Below the pieces are notes generated by a model. It ran no database searches and had not been told where the DNA came from. It saw only the letters and a list, made by a program, of their open reading frames with translations. 64,000 nt of DNA from JAJPIG01 sp035531675 (lineage in GTDB: Bacteria; Desulfobacterota; Binatia; Binatales; Binataceae): assembly GCA_035531675.1 (NCBI GenBank), contig DATKSL010000009.1, positions 62,001 through 126,000 on the forward strand, given 5' to 3'. Positions 46,655-55,294 of the stretch are shown piece by piece. The position numbers were made by a program, and so were the translations under genes. How positions within the stretch are numbered: the first letter of the stretch is position 1; each line of letters starts with the position of its first letter.

Positions 46655-46987
46655 ATGATGAAAGGCAGGTCGATTGCCGGCTTAATCGGGCTCGTGATGA
46701 TGATTGCGATCGCCGGATGCGGTCACAAGCTGGTCGCCACCGGCGGGCACAATAACGTGCCGCTCTATCCGGACGAGGCGACCTACCTGAAGATTTCGCA
46801 GCTTCAGCAGCAGGGCGGCGTGACCGGAATGCTGGGCGACGTGAGCAAGAACCTCGCCGCCAAGCAGATCGACGATCAGACCCCGGTCAAGGTGATCTCC
46901 AGCAGCAGCAACGGCGCGATGGTCGAGATCACCCAAGGACCGATGAAGGGGCAGACGGGGTTCGTGGCGAAACGGAACCTCGATTGA
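46655..46987 (+). CDS. Small lipoprotein with SH3-like fold
   Basis: 110 aa. A lipoprotein signal (SIAGLIGLVMMIAIAGC, lipobox IAGC) then a domain ending ITQGPMKGQTGFVAKRNL, the typical closing strand of bacterial SH3-like domains. Anchored in a membrane facing the periplasm. AAGGTG precedes the two ATG codons. Function unknown. It follows the malonyl-CoA decarboxylase by 68 bp and may be separate. Confidence 0.8.
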   Translation: MMKGRSIAGLIGLVMMIAIAGCGHKLVATGGHNNVPLYPDEATYLKISQLQQQGGVTGMLGDVSKNLAAKQIDDQTPVKVISSSSNGAMVEITQGPMKGQTGFVAKRNLD

Positions 46988-46999
46988 CGTGCGTCAGGC

Positions 47000-47950
47000 C
47001 TAGCGCGCGAGGTGCGCCGGCGTGATGCTGCCGGCCGCCGCCGGCATCGTCCAGGTCGCGCCGATAGTGCGCAGGATCACGCGATCCGACTGCTTCCCCG
47101 CGGCGCTCAGCAGCCGGCGCATCGGCTCGCCCAGCGGCTCCTTCGAGAGCCGAAACGTTCCCCAGTGCAGCGGAATCAGGTAGTGGGCGCGAGTCTCCCG
47201 GAACATCCGCCAGACCTGCTCAGGGTTGGCGTGGTTCATGATCCAGGGATCGTAGGAGGCGATCGAGAACGCGGCGATCGCGGGCGGGTCGTTGCCGAGC
47301 GGCGCAAACAGATCGGTATCGGCGCTGTCGCAGGCCAGTAGCATCCTGACCCCCGCCCGCTCGAGCACGTAGCTGTTGAAACCGTATTCGATGCCGAACG
47401 GCGGCCATCGCTTGCCCCAGTGACGCGCCCCCATCGCGGTCACCTTCAGCCCGTCGACCGTGGTTGACTCGCCCCATTTGAGTTCGCGTACATCGCGAAA
47501 GCCGAGGGGACGAATCAGCGCCGCGCATTTCGCGCATGCGATTACGGTCGCCGACTTCGGCAGCGCCGCAAGCGACGGCAGATCGAGATGATCCATGTGG
47601 GCGTGGGTGATCAGAATCACGTCGAGATGGCCGATTTGCGCCGGTGTGAGCGGCGGCGGCACCAGGCGATGAGGCCCGATCGTCAGGAACGGACCGAGCG
47701 TCAGGCCGATGCGCTCGAACAGCGTCGGGTCGCTAATCACTCTGACCCCGAAGTAGTCCATCAGCAGTGCCGCGTGTCCGAGGCTCGCGATCGTCAGCCG
47801 ATTATCGTGCCACGAGGCGGGATTGACGGCGGCGGGCGACTGATGGGCGTGACTCTCCGAGGTGCAGGCGCTCGCGCCAACCACGATCGCGAGCATCGCG
47901 GAGAAGAGCAATGCCCGCGCGCGCGGCCTGAGGCGCTTATCAGTGCGCAT
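47000..47950 (-). CDS. Metallo-beta-lactamase-fold lipoprotein (NAPE-PLD/UlaG-like)
   Basis: 316 aa. N-terminal export signal ending in SAC (ARALLFSAMLAIVVGASAC), so a periplasmic lipoprotein. The metal-binding HAHMDHLD motif is near residue 115, with further His in ARHWGKRWPPFG and the strand LIPLHWGTFRLSKEPLGEP. This last block is characteristic of N-acyl-phosphatidylethanolamine phospholipase D-like bacterial proteins. A zinc-dependent phosphodiesterase or lactonase is expected. Ends 12 bp from the convergent lipoprotein gene. Confidence 0.9.
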   Translation of the reverse strand: MRTDKRLRPRARALLFSAMLAIVVGASACTSESHAHQSPAAVNPASWHDNRLTIASLGHAALLMDYFGVRVISDPTLFERIGLTLGPFLTIGPHRLVPPPLTPAQIGHLDVILITHAHMDHLDLPSLAALPKSATVIACAKCAALIRPLGFRDVRELKWGESTTVDGLKVTAMGARHWGKRWPPFGIEYGFNSYVLERAGVRMLLACDSADTDLFAPLGNDPPAIAAFSIASYDPWIMNHANPEQVWRMFRETRAHYLIPLHWGTFRLSKEPLGEPMRRLLSAAGKQSDRVILRTIGATWTMPAAAGSITPAHLAR

Positions 47951-47984
47951 ACATGATCGCTTCCTCGGAACGAACTAGCGATCG

Positions 47985-48917
47985 CTAGCTCGTCAGCGCC
48001 GCACGAGCCGCGGCCCCGGCCTCTTTAATCGCCTTGCGGCCGGCCTCAACCCGCGGCGCCATGTTGACGAAGGCGTGCGTTACGCTCTGGTAGCGGCTTA
48101 CCGTCGTCGGCACGCCCGCCTCGCGCAGCCGTGCTGCATACGCTTCGCCTTGATCGCGCAGCGGATCCATCTCGGCCGTGATCACGAGTGCCGGAGGCAG
48201 ACCGCGCAAATCCTTGGCGTTCATCGGGCAGGCGTAGGGATTCGCGGCGTCGTCGGCGCTGCGCAGATAGTAGTTCATGAACCAGTTCATGTCCTCGACG
48301 GTGATGAAGTAGCCCGAGAACTCTTTGACTGAAGGCCAATCGAGCGAGGCCGTAACCGCCGGGTAGATGAGCAGTTGCAGAGCGAGCTTCGGACCGCCGC
48401 GATCGCGCGCTATCAGTGAGATCGCCGCCGAGAGATTGCCGCCCGCGCTGTCGCCGCCTACCGCGACGCGCCCCGCCGGATAGCCGAGTGCCGCGGCATT
48501 CGCAGCTACCCACGCCGTCGCGGCGTAGCCGTCTTCGACTCCGGCCGGAAACTTATGCTCGGGGGCGAGCCGGTAGCCGACCGAAATCACCAGCGCGCCG
48601 CTGTCGTTCGTGAGTCGCCGGCAAACTTCGTCGTGTCCCTCGATGCTGCCGACGACCCATCCGCCGCCGTGAAAGAAAACCAGCGCACCGCAAGGGGCGG
48701 CTTTGGGCGTGTAGATTCGCAACGGAATCTCGCCGGCCGGTCCCGCAATCGTGCGATCCTCGATCCGCCCGACCTGTTCGTGCGGATTATCGCCCTGACA
48801 GGCGGCGGCGAAGATCAGGTCGCCGTGGCGCGCGTCGGCAGGCGTCATCTTATGGATCGGCGGCGCGCCCATCGCGACGAGCTCGTCGAGAATCTGCTGG
48901 TTGCTTGGATCCAACAT
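47985..48917 (-). CDS. Alpha/beta hydrolase, hormone-sensitive-lipase type esterase (second copy)
   Basis: 310 aa with HGGGW and GDSAGG motifs, the acid Asp in MDPLRDQGEA and the His in VTHAF. It aligns over its full length with the protein at 8989-9933 (shared words GAPxI, RLAPEHKFPA, NAAALGYPAGR, LVITAxxDPLRDxGEAYA), so they are paralogues. Start ATG behind GGAGG. Located just upstream, with opposite strand, of the E1-type gene. Confidence 0.92.
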   Translation of the reverse strand: MLDPSNQQILDELVAMGAPPIHKMTPADARHGDLIFAAACQGDNPHEQVGRIEDRTIAGPAGEIPLRIYTPKAAPCGALVFFHGGGWVVGSIEGHDEVCRRLTNDSGALVISVGYRLAPEHKFPAGVEDGYAATAWVAANAAALGYPAGRVAVGGDSAGGNLSAAISLIARDRGGPKLALQLLIYPAVTASLDWPSVKEFSGYFITVEDMNWFMNYYLRSADDAANPYACPMNAKDLRGLPPALVITAEMDPLRDQGEAYAARLREAGVPTTVSRYQSVTHAFVNMAPRVEAGRKAIKEAGAAARAALTS

Positions 48918-49060
48918 CGGGGGAAACCTCCTCTAGTGCGGGTCGGCTGCCAGAGCGCTCCCAAGTTCTAATAGGCCACGCCCGCGGGATCGGCAAGCGC
49001 CGCTCCCGGCGTGTAATGCGGCCATGGCTCGACTAAACTCAGAAGCAGAGGCAACGAATC

Positions 49061-51445
49061 ATGAACGATGCTGCCGCGCTGAGCCCGGAGCCCCGCTCGC
49101 CGGGTTGGGATGCGCATGACCTCGAGATGCTGGAGCGGATTCAGCGGCGTGTGCTGTGGCTCGCCACCTATATGGTGCATCACGCCAATTCCGTGCGCGA
49201 GGCGGCCGCGGCGAAGGTCGGCGGCCATCAGGCGAGCTCGACCTCCGTGGTGACGCTGCTCACGGCGCTGTATTTCCAATACCTGCGGCCCGGCGACCTG
49301 GTCTCGATCAAGCCGCACGCCTCGCCGGTCTTCCATGCGATCCAGTTTCTGCGCGGCCTGCTGCCGCAATCGAAGCTCGGCGCTTTTCGCCAGTTCGGCG
49401 GATTGCAGGCCTATCCGTCGCGCACCAAAGACCTCGACGGCGTCGACTTCTCGACCGGCTCGGTCGGGCTGGGCGCAGTGGCGCCGGTGTTCGGCGCGCT
49501 GGTGCGTGATTACGTCGCCGATCACTTCGGCAGCGAGCCCGGCCGTCCCGGTTCGGGATGGCAAATCGCGCTGGTCGGCGACGCTGAGCTCGATGAGGGC
49601 AACGTGTGGGAGGCACTCGGCGAGGAATTCACGCAGCGTCTGACGCGCGTGCTGTGGCTGATCGATCTCAACCGTCAGAGCCTCGACCGCGTGATTCCCG
49701 ACGGCCGCACGCAGCGCTTGCGCGAGATGTTCGCGAGCAACGGCTGGGAAGTAATCGATCTCAAGTACGGCCAGCGGCTCGAGCAGCTCTTCGCCCGGCC
49801 CGGCGGAATGAAGCTGCGCGCCGTGATCGACGCGATGAGCAACGAGGAGTATCAGAGCCTGCTGCTCAAGGATGGCGACACGATTCGGGCGCGATTGGTG
49901 GCGCGCGATCCGGCGCTCGCCGAGCTGCTCGCCGATCATTCCGCCGCCGACTGCAAGGAGCTGCTCGGGAATCTCGGCGGCCACGACCTCCAAAGCGTGC
50001 TGCAGGCCTACGATCGCGCCTTCGCAATCGATGATCGTCCGGTCGCGATATTCGCCTATACCATCAAGGGCTGGGGCCTGCCGATCGCCGGTAATCCGGC
50101 CAATCACGCGCGGCTCTTGAAGTCCGCGGAGATCGCACATCTGCAGCAGGAACTGGACATCGCGCCGGGCCAGGAGTTCGACGGCTTCGCCGCCGACAGC
50201 GCCGAGGCGCGTTATATCCGCGAAGCGATGGACGAGCGCGGATGGGGGCGTGCGGACGACCACGCACCCTCGGTGAAGCTGCCGGAAATCCCGCCCGCGC
50301 TTGGGCTTCGTTATAACGGCCAGCTCTCGACGCAATCCGCGATGGGCAGCGTGCTGGTGAATCTGGCGCGGCTGCCCGAGCTCGCACCCTACCTGGTCAC
50401 GGCCTCGCCGGACGTCGCGATGTCGACCAACCTCGGCGGCTGGATTCATCGCGTCGGCATCTACTCGCGCCGCCCCGAGACCCGCAACTACTTCAAGGAG
50501 CTTGGCATCGCGCTGCTGATCGATTGGAAGGAGAGTCGGCGCGGGCAGCATCTCGAGCTCGGCATCTCGGAAACCAATCTCTTCATGCAACTCGCGATGC
50601 TGGGACTGGCCGGCCAGCTCTACGGGCAGCCGCTGTTGCCGATCGGCACGGTTTACGATCCCTTCGTATGCCGCGCGCTCGATGCGTTCATATACGGGCT
50701 CTACGCGGGCGCGCGCTTTATCGTGATCGGCACGCCGTCGGGGGTGACGTTGAGCCACGAAGGCGGCGCCCATCAGTCGACGATTACGCCGGGTATCGGC
50801 GCGCAGTTGCCGGGCCTCCACAGCTACGAGCCCGCCTTCGGCCAGGAGGTCGAATGGATCATGCTCGACGCGCTGCGCGCTCTGCACGATCGCGAAAACG
50901 GCGCCAGCGCCTATCTGCGGCTCGCGACGCGCCCCATCGACCAGTCGCTGTTCAACTCGTTTCTAGCGGCGCATGACGAAGCGGAAGTCCGCCGCCAGGT
51001 TTTGCAGGGCGGCTATCGTCTGATCGATCGCAGCGCCGAGCGCGATTACAGCGTCGGCGACAACGTCGTCCATCTGTTGGCGGTCGGTGCGATGGTGCCC
51101 GAGGCGGCGGCCGCGGCGGACGAGCTGGAGCGCGCCGGCATCTTCGCCAACGTCTTCGTGATCACCAGCGCCGACCGGCTGTTCCATCAGAATCTCGCGG
51201 CCGCCCATTGCGGACAGGAACCGCTTGGCTGGCTGATGTCGCGCGACGAGCGCGCGGCGCCGATCGTCACCGTCCACGACGCCCATCCGCTGACCATGGC
51301 GGCGTTGTCCGGGGCGCTGTCGACGCGTGCCATAAATTTGGGAGTGACGAAGTTCGGGCAGAGTGGCACGCTCGAAGAGTTGCATCGCGCCCACGGAATC
51401 GCCGCCGCGGATATCGTCGCCGCGGCGCGCCGCCTGCTGGAGTAA
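49061..51445 (+). CDS. Homodimeric 2-oxoacid dehydrogenase E1-like protein (AceE/transketolase family)
   Basis: 794 aa, slightly shorter than AceE (about 890). Thiamine-diphosphate site GDAELDEGNVWEAL with IDLNRQSLD near residues 170-215, pyrimidine domain TQSAMGSVLVNLARL and EGGAHQSTITPGIGAQLPGLHSYEPAF, and transketolase C-terminal domain near the end. It would decarboxylate pyruvate or 2-oxobutyrate. No E2, E3 or lipoyl-domain gene lies nearby, so it either borrows E2/E3 from another complex or has a different acceptor. GAGG precedes ATG 49061. Confidence 0.88.
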   Translation: MNDAAALSPEPRSPGWDAHDLEMLERIQRRVLWLATYMVHHANSVREAAAAKVGGHQASSTSVVTLLTALYFQYLRPGDLVSIKPHASPVFHAIQFLRGLLPQSKLGAFRQFGGLQAYPSRTKDLDGVDFSTGSVGLGAVAPVFGALVRDYVADHFGSEPGRPGSGWQIALVGDAELDEGNVWEALGEEFTQRLTRVLWLIDLNRQSLDRVIPDGRTQRLREMFASNGWEVIDLKYGQRLEQLFARPGGMKLRAVIDAMSNEEYQSLLLKDGDTIRARLVARDPALAELLADHSAADCKELLGNLGGHDLQSVLQAYDRAFAIDDRPVAIFAYTIKGWGLPIAGNPANHARLLKSAEIAHLQQELDIAPGQEFDGFAADSAEARYIREAMDERGWGRADDHAPSVKLPEIPPALGLRYNGQLSTQSAMGSVLVNLARLPELAPYLVTASPDVAMSTNLGGWIHRVGIYSRRPETRNYFKELGIALLIDWKESRRGQHLELGISETNLFMQLAMLGLAGQLYGQPLLPIGTVYDPFVCRALDAFIYGLYAGARFIVIGTPSGVTLSHEGGAHQSTITPGIGAQLPGLHSYEPAFGQEVEWIMLDALRALHDRENGASAYLRLATRPIDQSLFNSFLAAHDEAEVRRQVLQGGYRLIDRSAERDYSVGDNVVHLLAVGAMVPEAAAAADELERAGIFANVFVITSADRLFHQNLAAAHCGQEPLGWLMSRDERAAPIVTVHDAHPLTMAALSGALSTRAINLGVTKFGQSGTLEELHRAHGIAAADIVAAARRLLE

Positions 51446-51552
51446 GTCGGGGAACCACGCTCGATGGCGACAGGGGAGAGCGTCGAGCGCAACATCATCA
51501 TGCTGATCTGGCCGCTCCGCGCGATCAGAAACTGGCAGGCCGGCTGGAAGTT

Positions 51553-53838
51553 TCACGGGTTGGAGGTCTGCAGCGAGACGGAAATCGCCGGCGATGGCGC
51601 CGCGCCCGGAACGCTTGCGATATAGCGGTCGAGCTCGACCATCAGGACCTCGAGCCGGCGGAGCGATTGTAATTCAGCCAGGAGCTGCCGGCGTTGCGCT
51701 AGCGTCCAGTCGGCGAGGCGCGCGAAACCGTCGGCTTCGAGGCGGCGGCCGAAGAGTTCGAGCGGCGGCGCAATTTCGTCGCGCGAGTGAGTGGCGGCGC
51801 GCGTCAGTGCCGCGCGGCCGCTGAGACATCCGGGGCTTTCATAGAATGAAAGCCAGGCTTCGAGCCGTGCGCAAATCGCCGCCAGCACCGTGTGCAACAG
51901 CGCCTCGGTCTCTTCATCGAGCTGCGGAAGCGGAGCGCTGATGCGCGCGGAAGCGATCCCGCCGAGGCGATGCGCAATCCTGCGCAGCGTGCCGGCCGCC
52001 TCCACCACGGCGTCGTGATTGATAAGGCTCATGCGGCCTTCCAGGCGCGCGTCGTCCGCAATCTCCAGCATCTCGCTCAGCAGATGGGTGATCTCGGTGC
52101 TGGTGCGATGGATGGCGGCTTCGTCGGCTGCGGCGACGCCGCCGGGCGCGAGGGAGAGGGTGTCGCGCAAGACCTTGCGCAGCCGCGGCAGCAGTGAATC
52201 GCCCGCATACTCGGGCCACAACAGAAAGAACACGATCGTGACGACGAAAGTGCCGAGCAGGATACCCCACAACCGCCACAGCGGTCCGTAAATATCCTGC
52301 GAGGGGCTGAGTCCGGCGAACACCAGCAGGAACGTGGTGCCGATCGATTTGCCCGCGTAGGCGGTGCGTCCGCTGGCCAGCGCTGCGTAGCCCGAAACGA
52401 ACAGGACGATAAATACCGCGAGCAGGTACGAGGGCAGGGTCTCGAAATTGGGCGTGACGATCATGATGGTGATAATCACCACTACGGCGCCGATCGCGGT
52501 GCCGACGATGCGCAGGATCATCTTGCGCAGCGAGGCGCCGTAGGTGGGCAGCGCGGTGATGATAATCGTGGTCAGAATCACCGACAGCTCGGGGCGCTGA
52601 CTGATGAGGCCGACGACGTAGCCGATCACGATACACAGCGCGACCTTCGCGCAATAACGCATCAGGACCGGATCCGCCGCGGCTGGCGGCGAGGGCAGCA
52701 ACGCGATACGGCGCCTGGGCGGCGCTTGCGCTGGCGGCGGCGCATCGAGCGGCCGCTCGACCAGCCGCGCCATCATCTGGAAACTCTCGCCGACCGCGCT
52801 CAGATTGGCGAGCTCGGCGACGCTCGCCGCGCCGATATAAGTCGGCCGCGCTTCGATGATGCGCGCGTCCAGTGCGTCGAGCGCCGGGTGCACGCGGGCC
52901 GCGGCGGGCGACGGGGGTTCGTCGGGACCGGTCTGAATCCGGACCGCACCCTCGCGCGCGATTTCGTCGAGAGCGGCCGCGATCGCCTCGGCGGCGCGCT
53001 CGATCTCAGGGCGGATAAGGCCGCGCACATAGCGTGGCGTCGACTCGCGCACGGCGATGACGAGCCGGTCGAGCTCGATATGGACGCGCGCCGCGCGGGT
53101 GATGGCGGCGAGCAGAATCGCGCGCCGCGCGGGCGTGATACCCTCGGCCACCGCGCGATCAAGCAGCGCGAGCTGCGCGGGCGTCTCGGACGAAGCGGGC
53201 GGAATGGGCGGGCGTTGGGTGGATTCATCGCCCAGGAAGTAGCGCGTGGCGTCCAACAGCCGCCGGCGCATCCGCTGGTCGCTCGCGACCAGCGACTCGA
53301 TCAGGATCCGCTCGGCGGGCGCCGGCCACAGCCAGCCGTCGAAGGCGGTCAGCGTCAGCAAGGCGATCACCGAGCCGCCGTAGACCGCGGCCACCGCCCA
53401 GCCGAAGCCGTCGGGCGCGAACATCACGCCGTAAAAAGTGTCGAGCGTGACGACTTCTATCACCAGGCCGAATGCGCCCAGCTTCCAGAGCGTGTTTGCA
53501 TAGGTGACCGCGTAGGTGAAGGCGCCGATCGCGGGCAGCATCAGCCACGGCGTTTCGGCAAGTATGCCCGCCACCGGCAGTGAGAGCGCGAGCACTGCCC
53601 CTTCGATCACCAGAAACACGAGCGCGGTTTCGAGCGACATCATCGGCACCGCGCCGAGCAGCAGCCAGATCAAATAGGGACCGAGCGCGGAATCGACCTG
53701 GCAGATGGTCATGAGGCCGATGGCGACGCTGGCAATGATCGCGAACCGCAGCGCCGTCCCGATTCGGCGCGGCCGTGGCGCGAGCTCTTCGGCCGCGAGC
53801 CGCGCCAGCCAATTGAACCAGCTCTCGGCGCGCGGCAT
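51553..53838 (-). CDS. aaeB: AaeB/FUSC-family inner-membrane efflux protein
   Basis: 761 aa. Two similar blocks of about five to six hydrophobic helices (residues 25-180 and 420-560) are each followed by a cytoplasmic helical domain. This is the FUSC/aromatic-acid exporter layout. In the first half LIWLLLGAVPMMSLETALVFLVIEG and in the second half LSVILTTIIITALPTYGASLRKMILRIVGTAIGAVV are the FUSC signature regions. Third gene of an operon with the fusion protein (3 bp apart) and the YtcA lipoprotein. Exports aromatic or other hydrophobic acids. Confidence 0.9.
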   Translation of the reverse strand: MPRAESWFNWLARLAAEELAPRPRRIGTALRFAIIASVAIGLMTICQVDSALGPYLIWLLLGAVPMMSLETALVFLVIEGAVLALSLPVAGILAETPWLMLPAIGAFTYAVTYANTLWKLGAFGLVIEVVTLDTFYGVMFAPDGFGWAVAAVYGGSVIALLTLTAFDGWLWPAPAERILIESLVASDQRMRRRLLDATRYFLGDESTQRPPIPPASSETPAQLALLDRAVAEGITPARRAILLAAITRAARVHIELDRLVIAVRESTPRYVRGLIRPEIERAAEAIAAALDEIAREGAVRIQTGPDEPPSPAAARVHPALDALDARIIEARPTYIGAASVAELANLSAVGESFQMMARLVERPLDAPPPAQAPPRRRIALLPSPPAAADPVLMRYCAKVALCIVIGYVVGLISQRPELSVILTTIIITALPTYGASLRKMILRIVGTAIGAVVVIITIMIVTPNFETLPSYLLAVFIVLFVSGYAALASGRTAYAGKSIGTTFLLVFAGLSPSQDIYGPLWRLWGILLGTFVVTIVFFLLWPEYAGDSLLPRLRKVLRDTLSLAPGGVAAADEAAIHRTSTEITHLLSEMLEIADDARLEGRMSLINHDAVVEAAGTLRRIAHRLGGIASARISAPLPQLDEETEALLHTVLAAICARLEAWLSFYESPGCLSGRAALTRAATHSRDEIAPPLELFGRRLEADGFARLADWTLAQRRQLLAELQSLRRLEVLMVELDRYIASVPGAAPSPAISVSLQTSNP

Positions 53839-53841
53839 CGC

Positions 53842-54876
53842 TCAGCGAAATCCCTGGATCGTCACGACCGCCGTAGCACCCATCCGGAACGGATAGGCAG
53901 GGTCGGGGTTCTCCAGGACGATCCGCACCGGGAAGCGTTGCGAGAGGCGCACCCAGTTGAGCGTCGCCTCGACCTGCGGCAAGCCCTCGACGGTCGCGCC
54001 GTTGCCCTGGTAGAGCGCCCAGCCGACGCCCTGCACGCGGCCGCGAAAGTGCTTGTTCGGATAACTCAGCAGGTAAACGTCGACCCGCATCCCGGGCCGG
54101 ATGTGGGCCATGAAGTTCTCACGAAAATTCGCCATCACGTACCAGACGCGATTGTCGACCAGGCTCAGCACCTGGCGCCCCTCGTTGGCATACTGGCCGA
54201 CGGCGATATTCAGATTGGTCACATAGGCGTCGAACGGCGCGTGGACGTAGCAGTACTCGACGTTGAGCTTGGCGTCGTAGACCGCGGCCTCAGCTGCCTT
54301 GCGCCGCGCATTGATGTCGCCGTACTGGCCGAGATCGTTTTTCGCCTTGCGCACTTCGCTGCGCGCGCTATCGACCGCCGCCTGGTCGGCCCGCAGGCGG
54401 CTGCGCGCATTGAAGACGTCGTTGGCGGTGACGAAATGGCGGCTCAAGAGCGGCACGATGCGATCGAGATACTGCTTGTCGTAGGCGGTGGTGGCTGCGA
54501 GCTGCGCCTGCCGCGCCTGCGCCGAACGAATCGTATCCTCGAACGCCCGGATCTGAAGGTTGGTGAGCGCCAGCTCGGCCTCGGTCCGATCGAGCACCGA
54601 TCGGTACGGACGCGGATCGACCACGAACAGCAACTCGCCCGGCTTGACGTGCTGATTATCATGCACCGGCAGCTGGACGATCGGGCCGCTTACGTGCGGT
54701 GCGATCCCGACCACGTTGGCACGCACGTAGGCGTCGTCGGTGCGCGGATAGAGATAGTAGAGGCGGGTGACGTAGAGCCCCAGCCCGATCGCGCCCAGCA
54801 CGATCAGCGCGCCGATCAGCCGTCCGGCGATGCGAATCCCGGGACTCTGCTGCTGGTCGGCTACCTGGTCGGCCAC
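53842..54876 (-). CDS. aaeA: HlyD/EmrA-family periplasmic adaptor (AaeA-like)
   Basis: 344 aa. One N-terminal membrane anchor (LIGALIVLGAIGLGLYVT), then the lipoyl/barrel halves (IAPHVSGPIVQLPVHDNQHVKPGELLFVVDPRPYR and VHAPFDAYVTNLNIAVGQY) flanking a coiled-coil hairpin (residues about 95-185, VLDRTEAELALTNLQIRAFEDTIRSAQAR). It links the inner-membrane AaeB to an outer-membrane channel. GTG start. The divergent TolC-type gene at 55295 is the obvious partner. Confidence 0.92.
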   Translation of the reverse strand: MADQVADQQQSPGIRIAGRLIGALIVLGAIGLGLYVTRLYYLYPRTDDAYVRANVVGIAPHVSGPIVQLPVHDNQHVKPGELLFVVDPRPYRSVLDRTEAELALTNLQIRAFEDTIRSAQARQAQLAATTAYDKQYLDRIVPLLSRHFVTANDVFNARSRLRADQAAVDSARSEVRKAKNDLGQYGDINARRKAAEAAVYDAKLNVEYCYVHAPFDAYVTNLNIAVGQYANEGRQVLSLVDNRVWYVMANFRENFMAHIRPGMRVDVYLLSYPNKHFRGRVQGVGWALYQGNGATVEGLPQVEATLNWVRLSQRFPVRIVLENPDPAYPFRMGATAVVTIQGFR

Positions 54877-54882
54877 GGCGCT

Positions 54883-55164
54883 TCAAATCCGGTTGAAAAA
54901 GATCAGCCAGACGGTGCAACCGAGCAGCACCGCGAGGCAGGAATAGATGAGCGGGCGCGGCCCGAGGTACGGCTCAATCCCGCTGGCCAGAATGAGCGGC
55001 CGGATGGCGGCCGTCAGCAGCGCGCCGGCGATCGCGCACAGCAGCCAGGCCGGAAAGTTGGCGCCGGCGATGTTGACGACCGGATCGCATCCGCCCAACG
55101 CGAGCGGTGCGACCGCCAGCGCGGCGGCGATCGATCGCGCAACTGCTGCCCTTCCGCTCGCCAT
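54883..55164 (-). CDS. ytcA: YtcA-family small membrane lipoprotein
   Basis: 93 aa. Lipobox VAPLALGGC, then the family motif DPVVNIAGANFPAWLLCAIAGALLTA (key residues NIxGANFPAWLLC) and two more hydrophobic segments. YtcA is often the first gene before AaeA/AaeB-type adaptor and FUSC genes, as here (6 bp upstream of aaeA). Probable accessory subunit of the efflux unit. Confidence 0.9.
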   Translation of the reverse strand: MASGRAAVARSIAAALAVAPLALGGCDPVVNIAGANFPAWLLCAIAGALLTAAIRPLILASGIEPYLGPRPLIYSCLAVLLGCTVWLIFFNRI

Positions 55165-55294
55165 CGTTTGTAGGCGCCTCGATTCTGACGAAGCTGGATC
55201 GCCGAATCAATTGACCGGCCCCGGATTTGGCCATCAGCGATTCCCGCCTTGAAGTGTGCGCTTTGCCGCAGGGGTCGCTACGATTCGGACCCAT

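Noticed and set aside
48968..50887. 639-codon open frame on the minus strand opposite the E1-type gene
   Set aside because: The plus strand encodes conserved TPP-binding motifs. The minus-strand product is compositionally a shadow.
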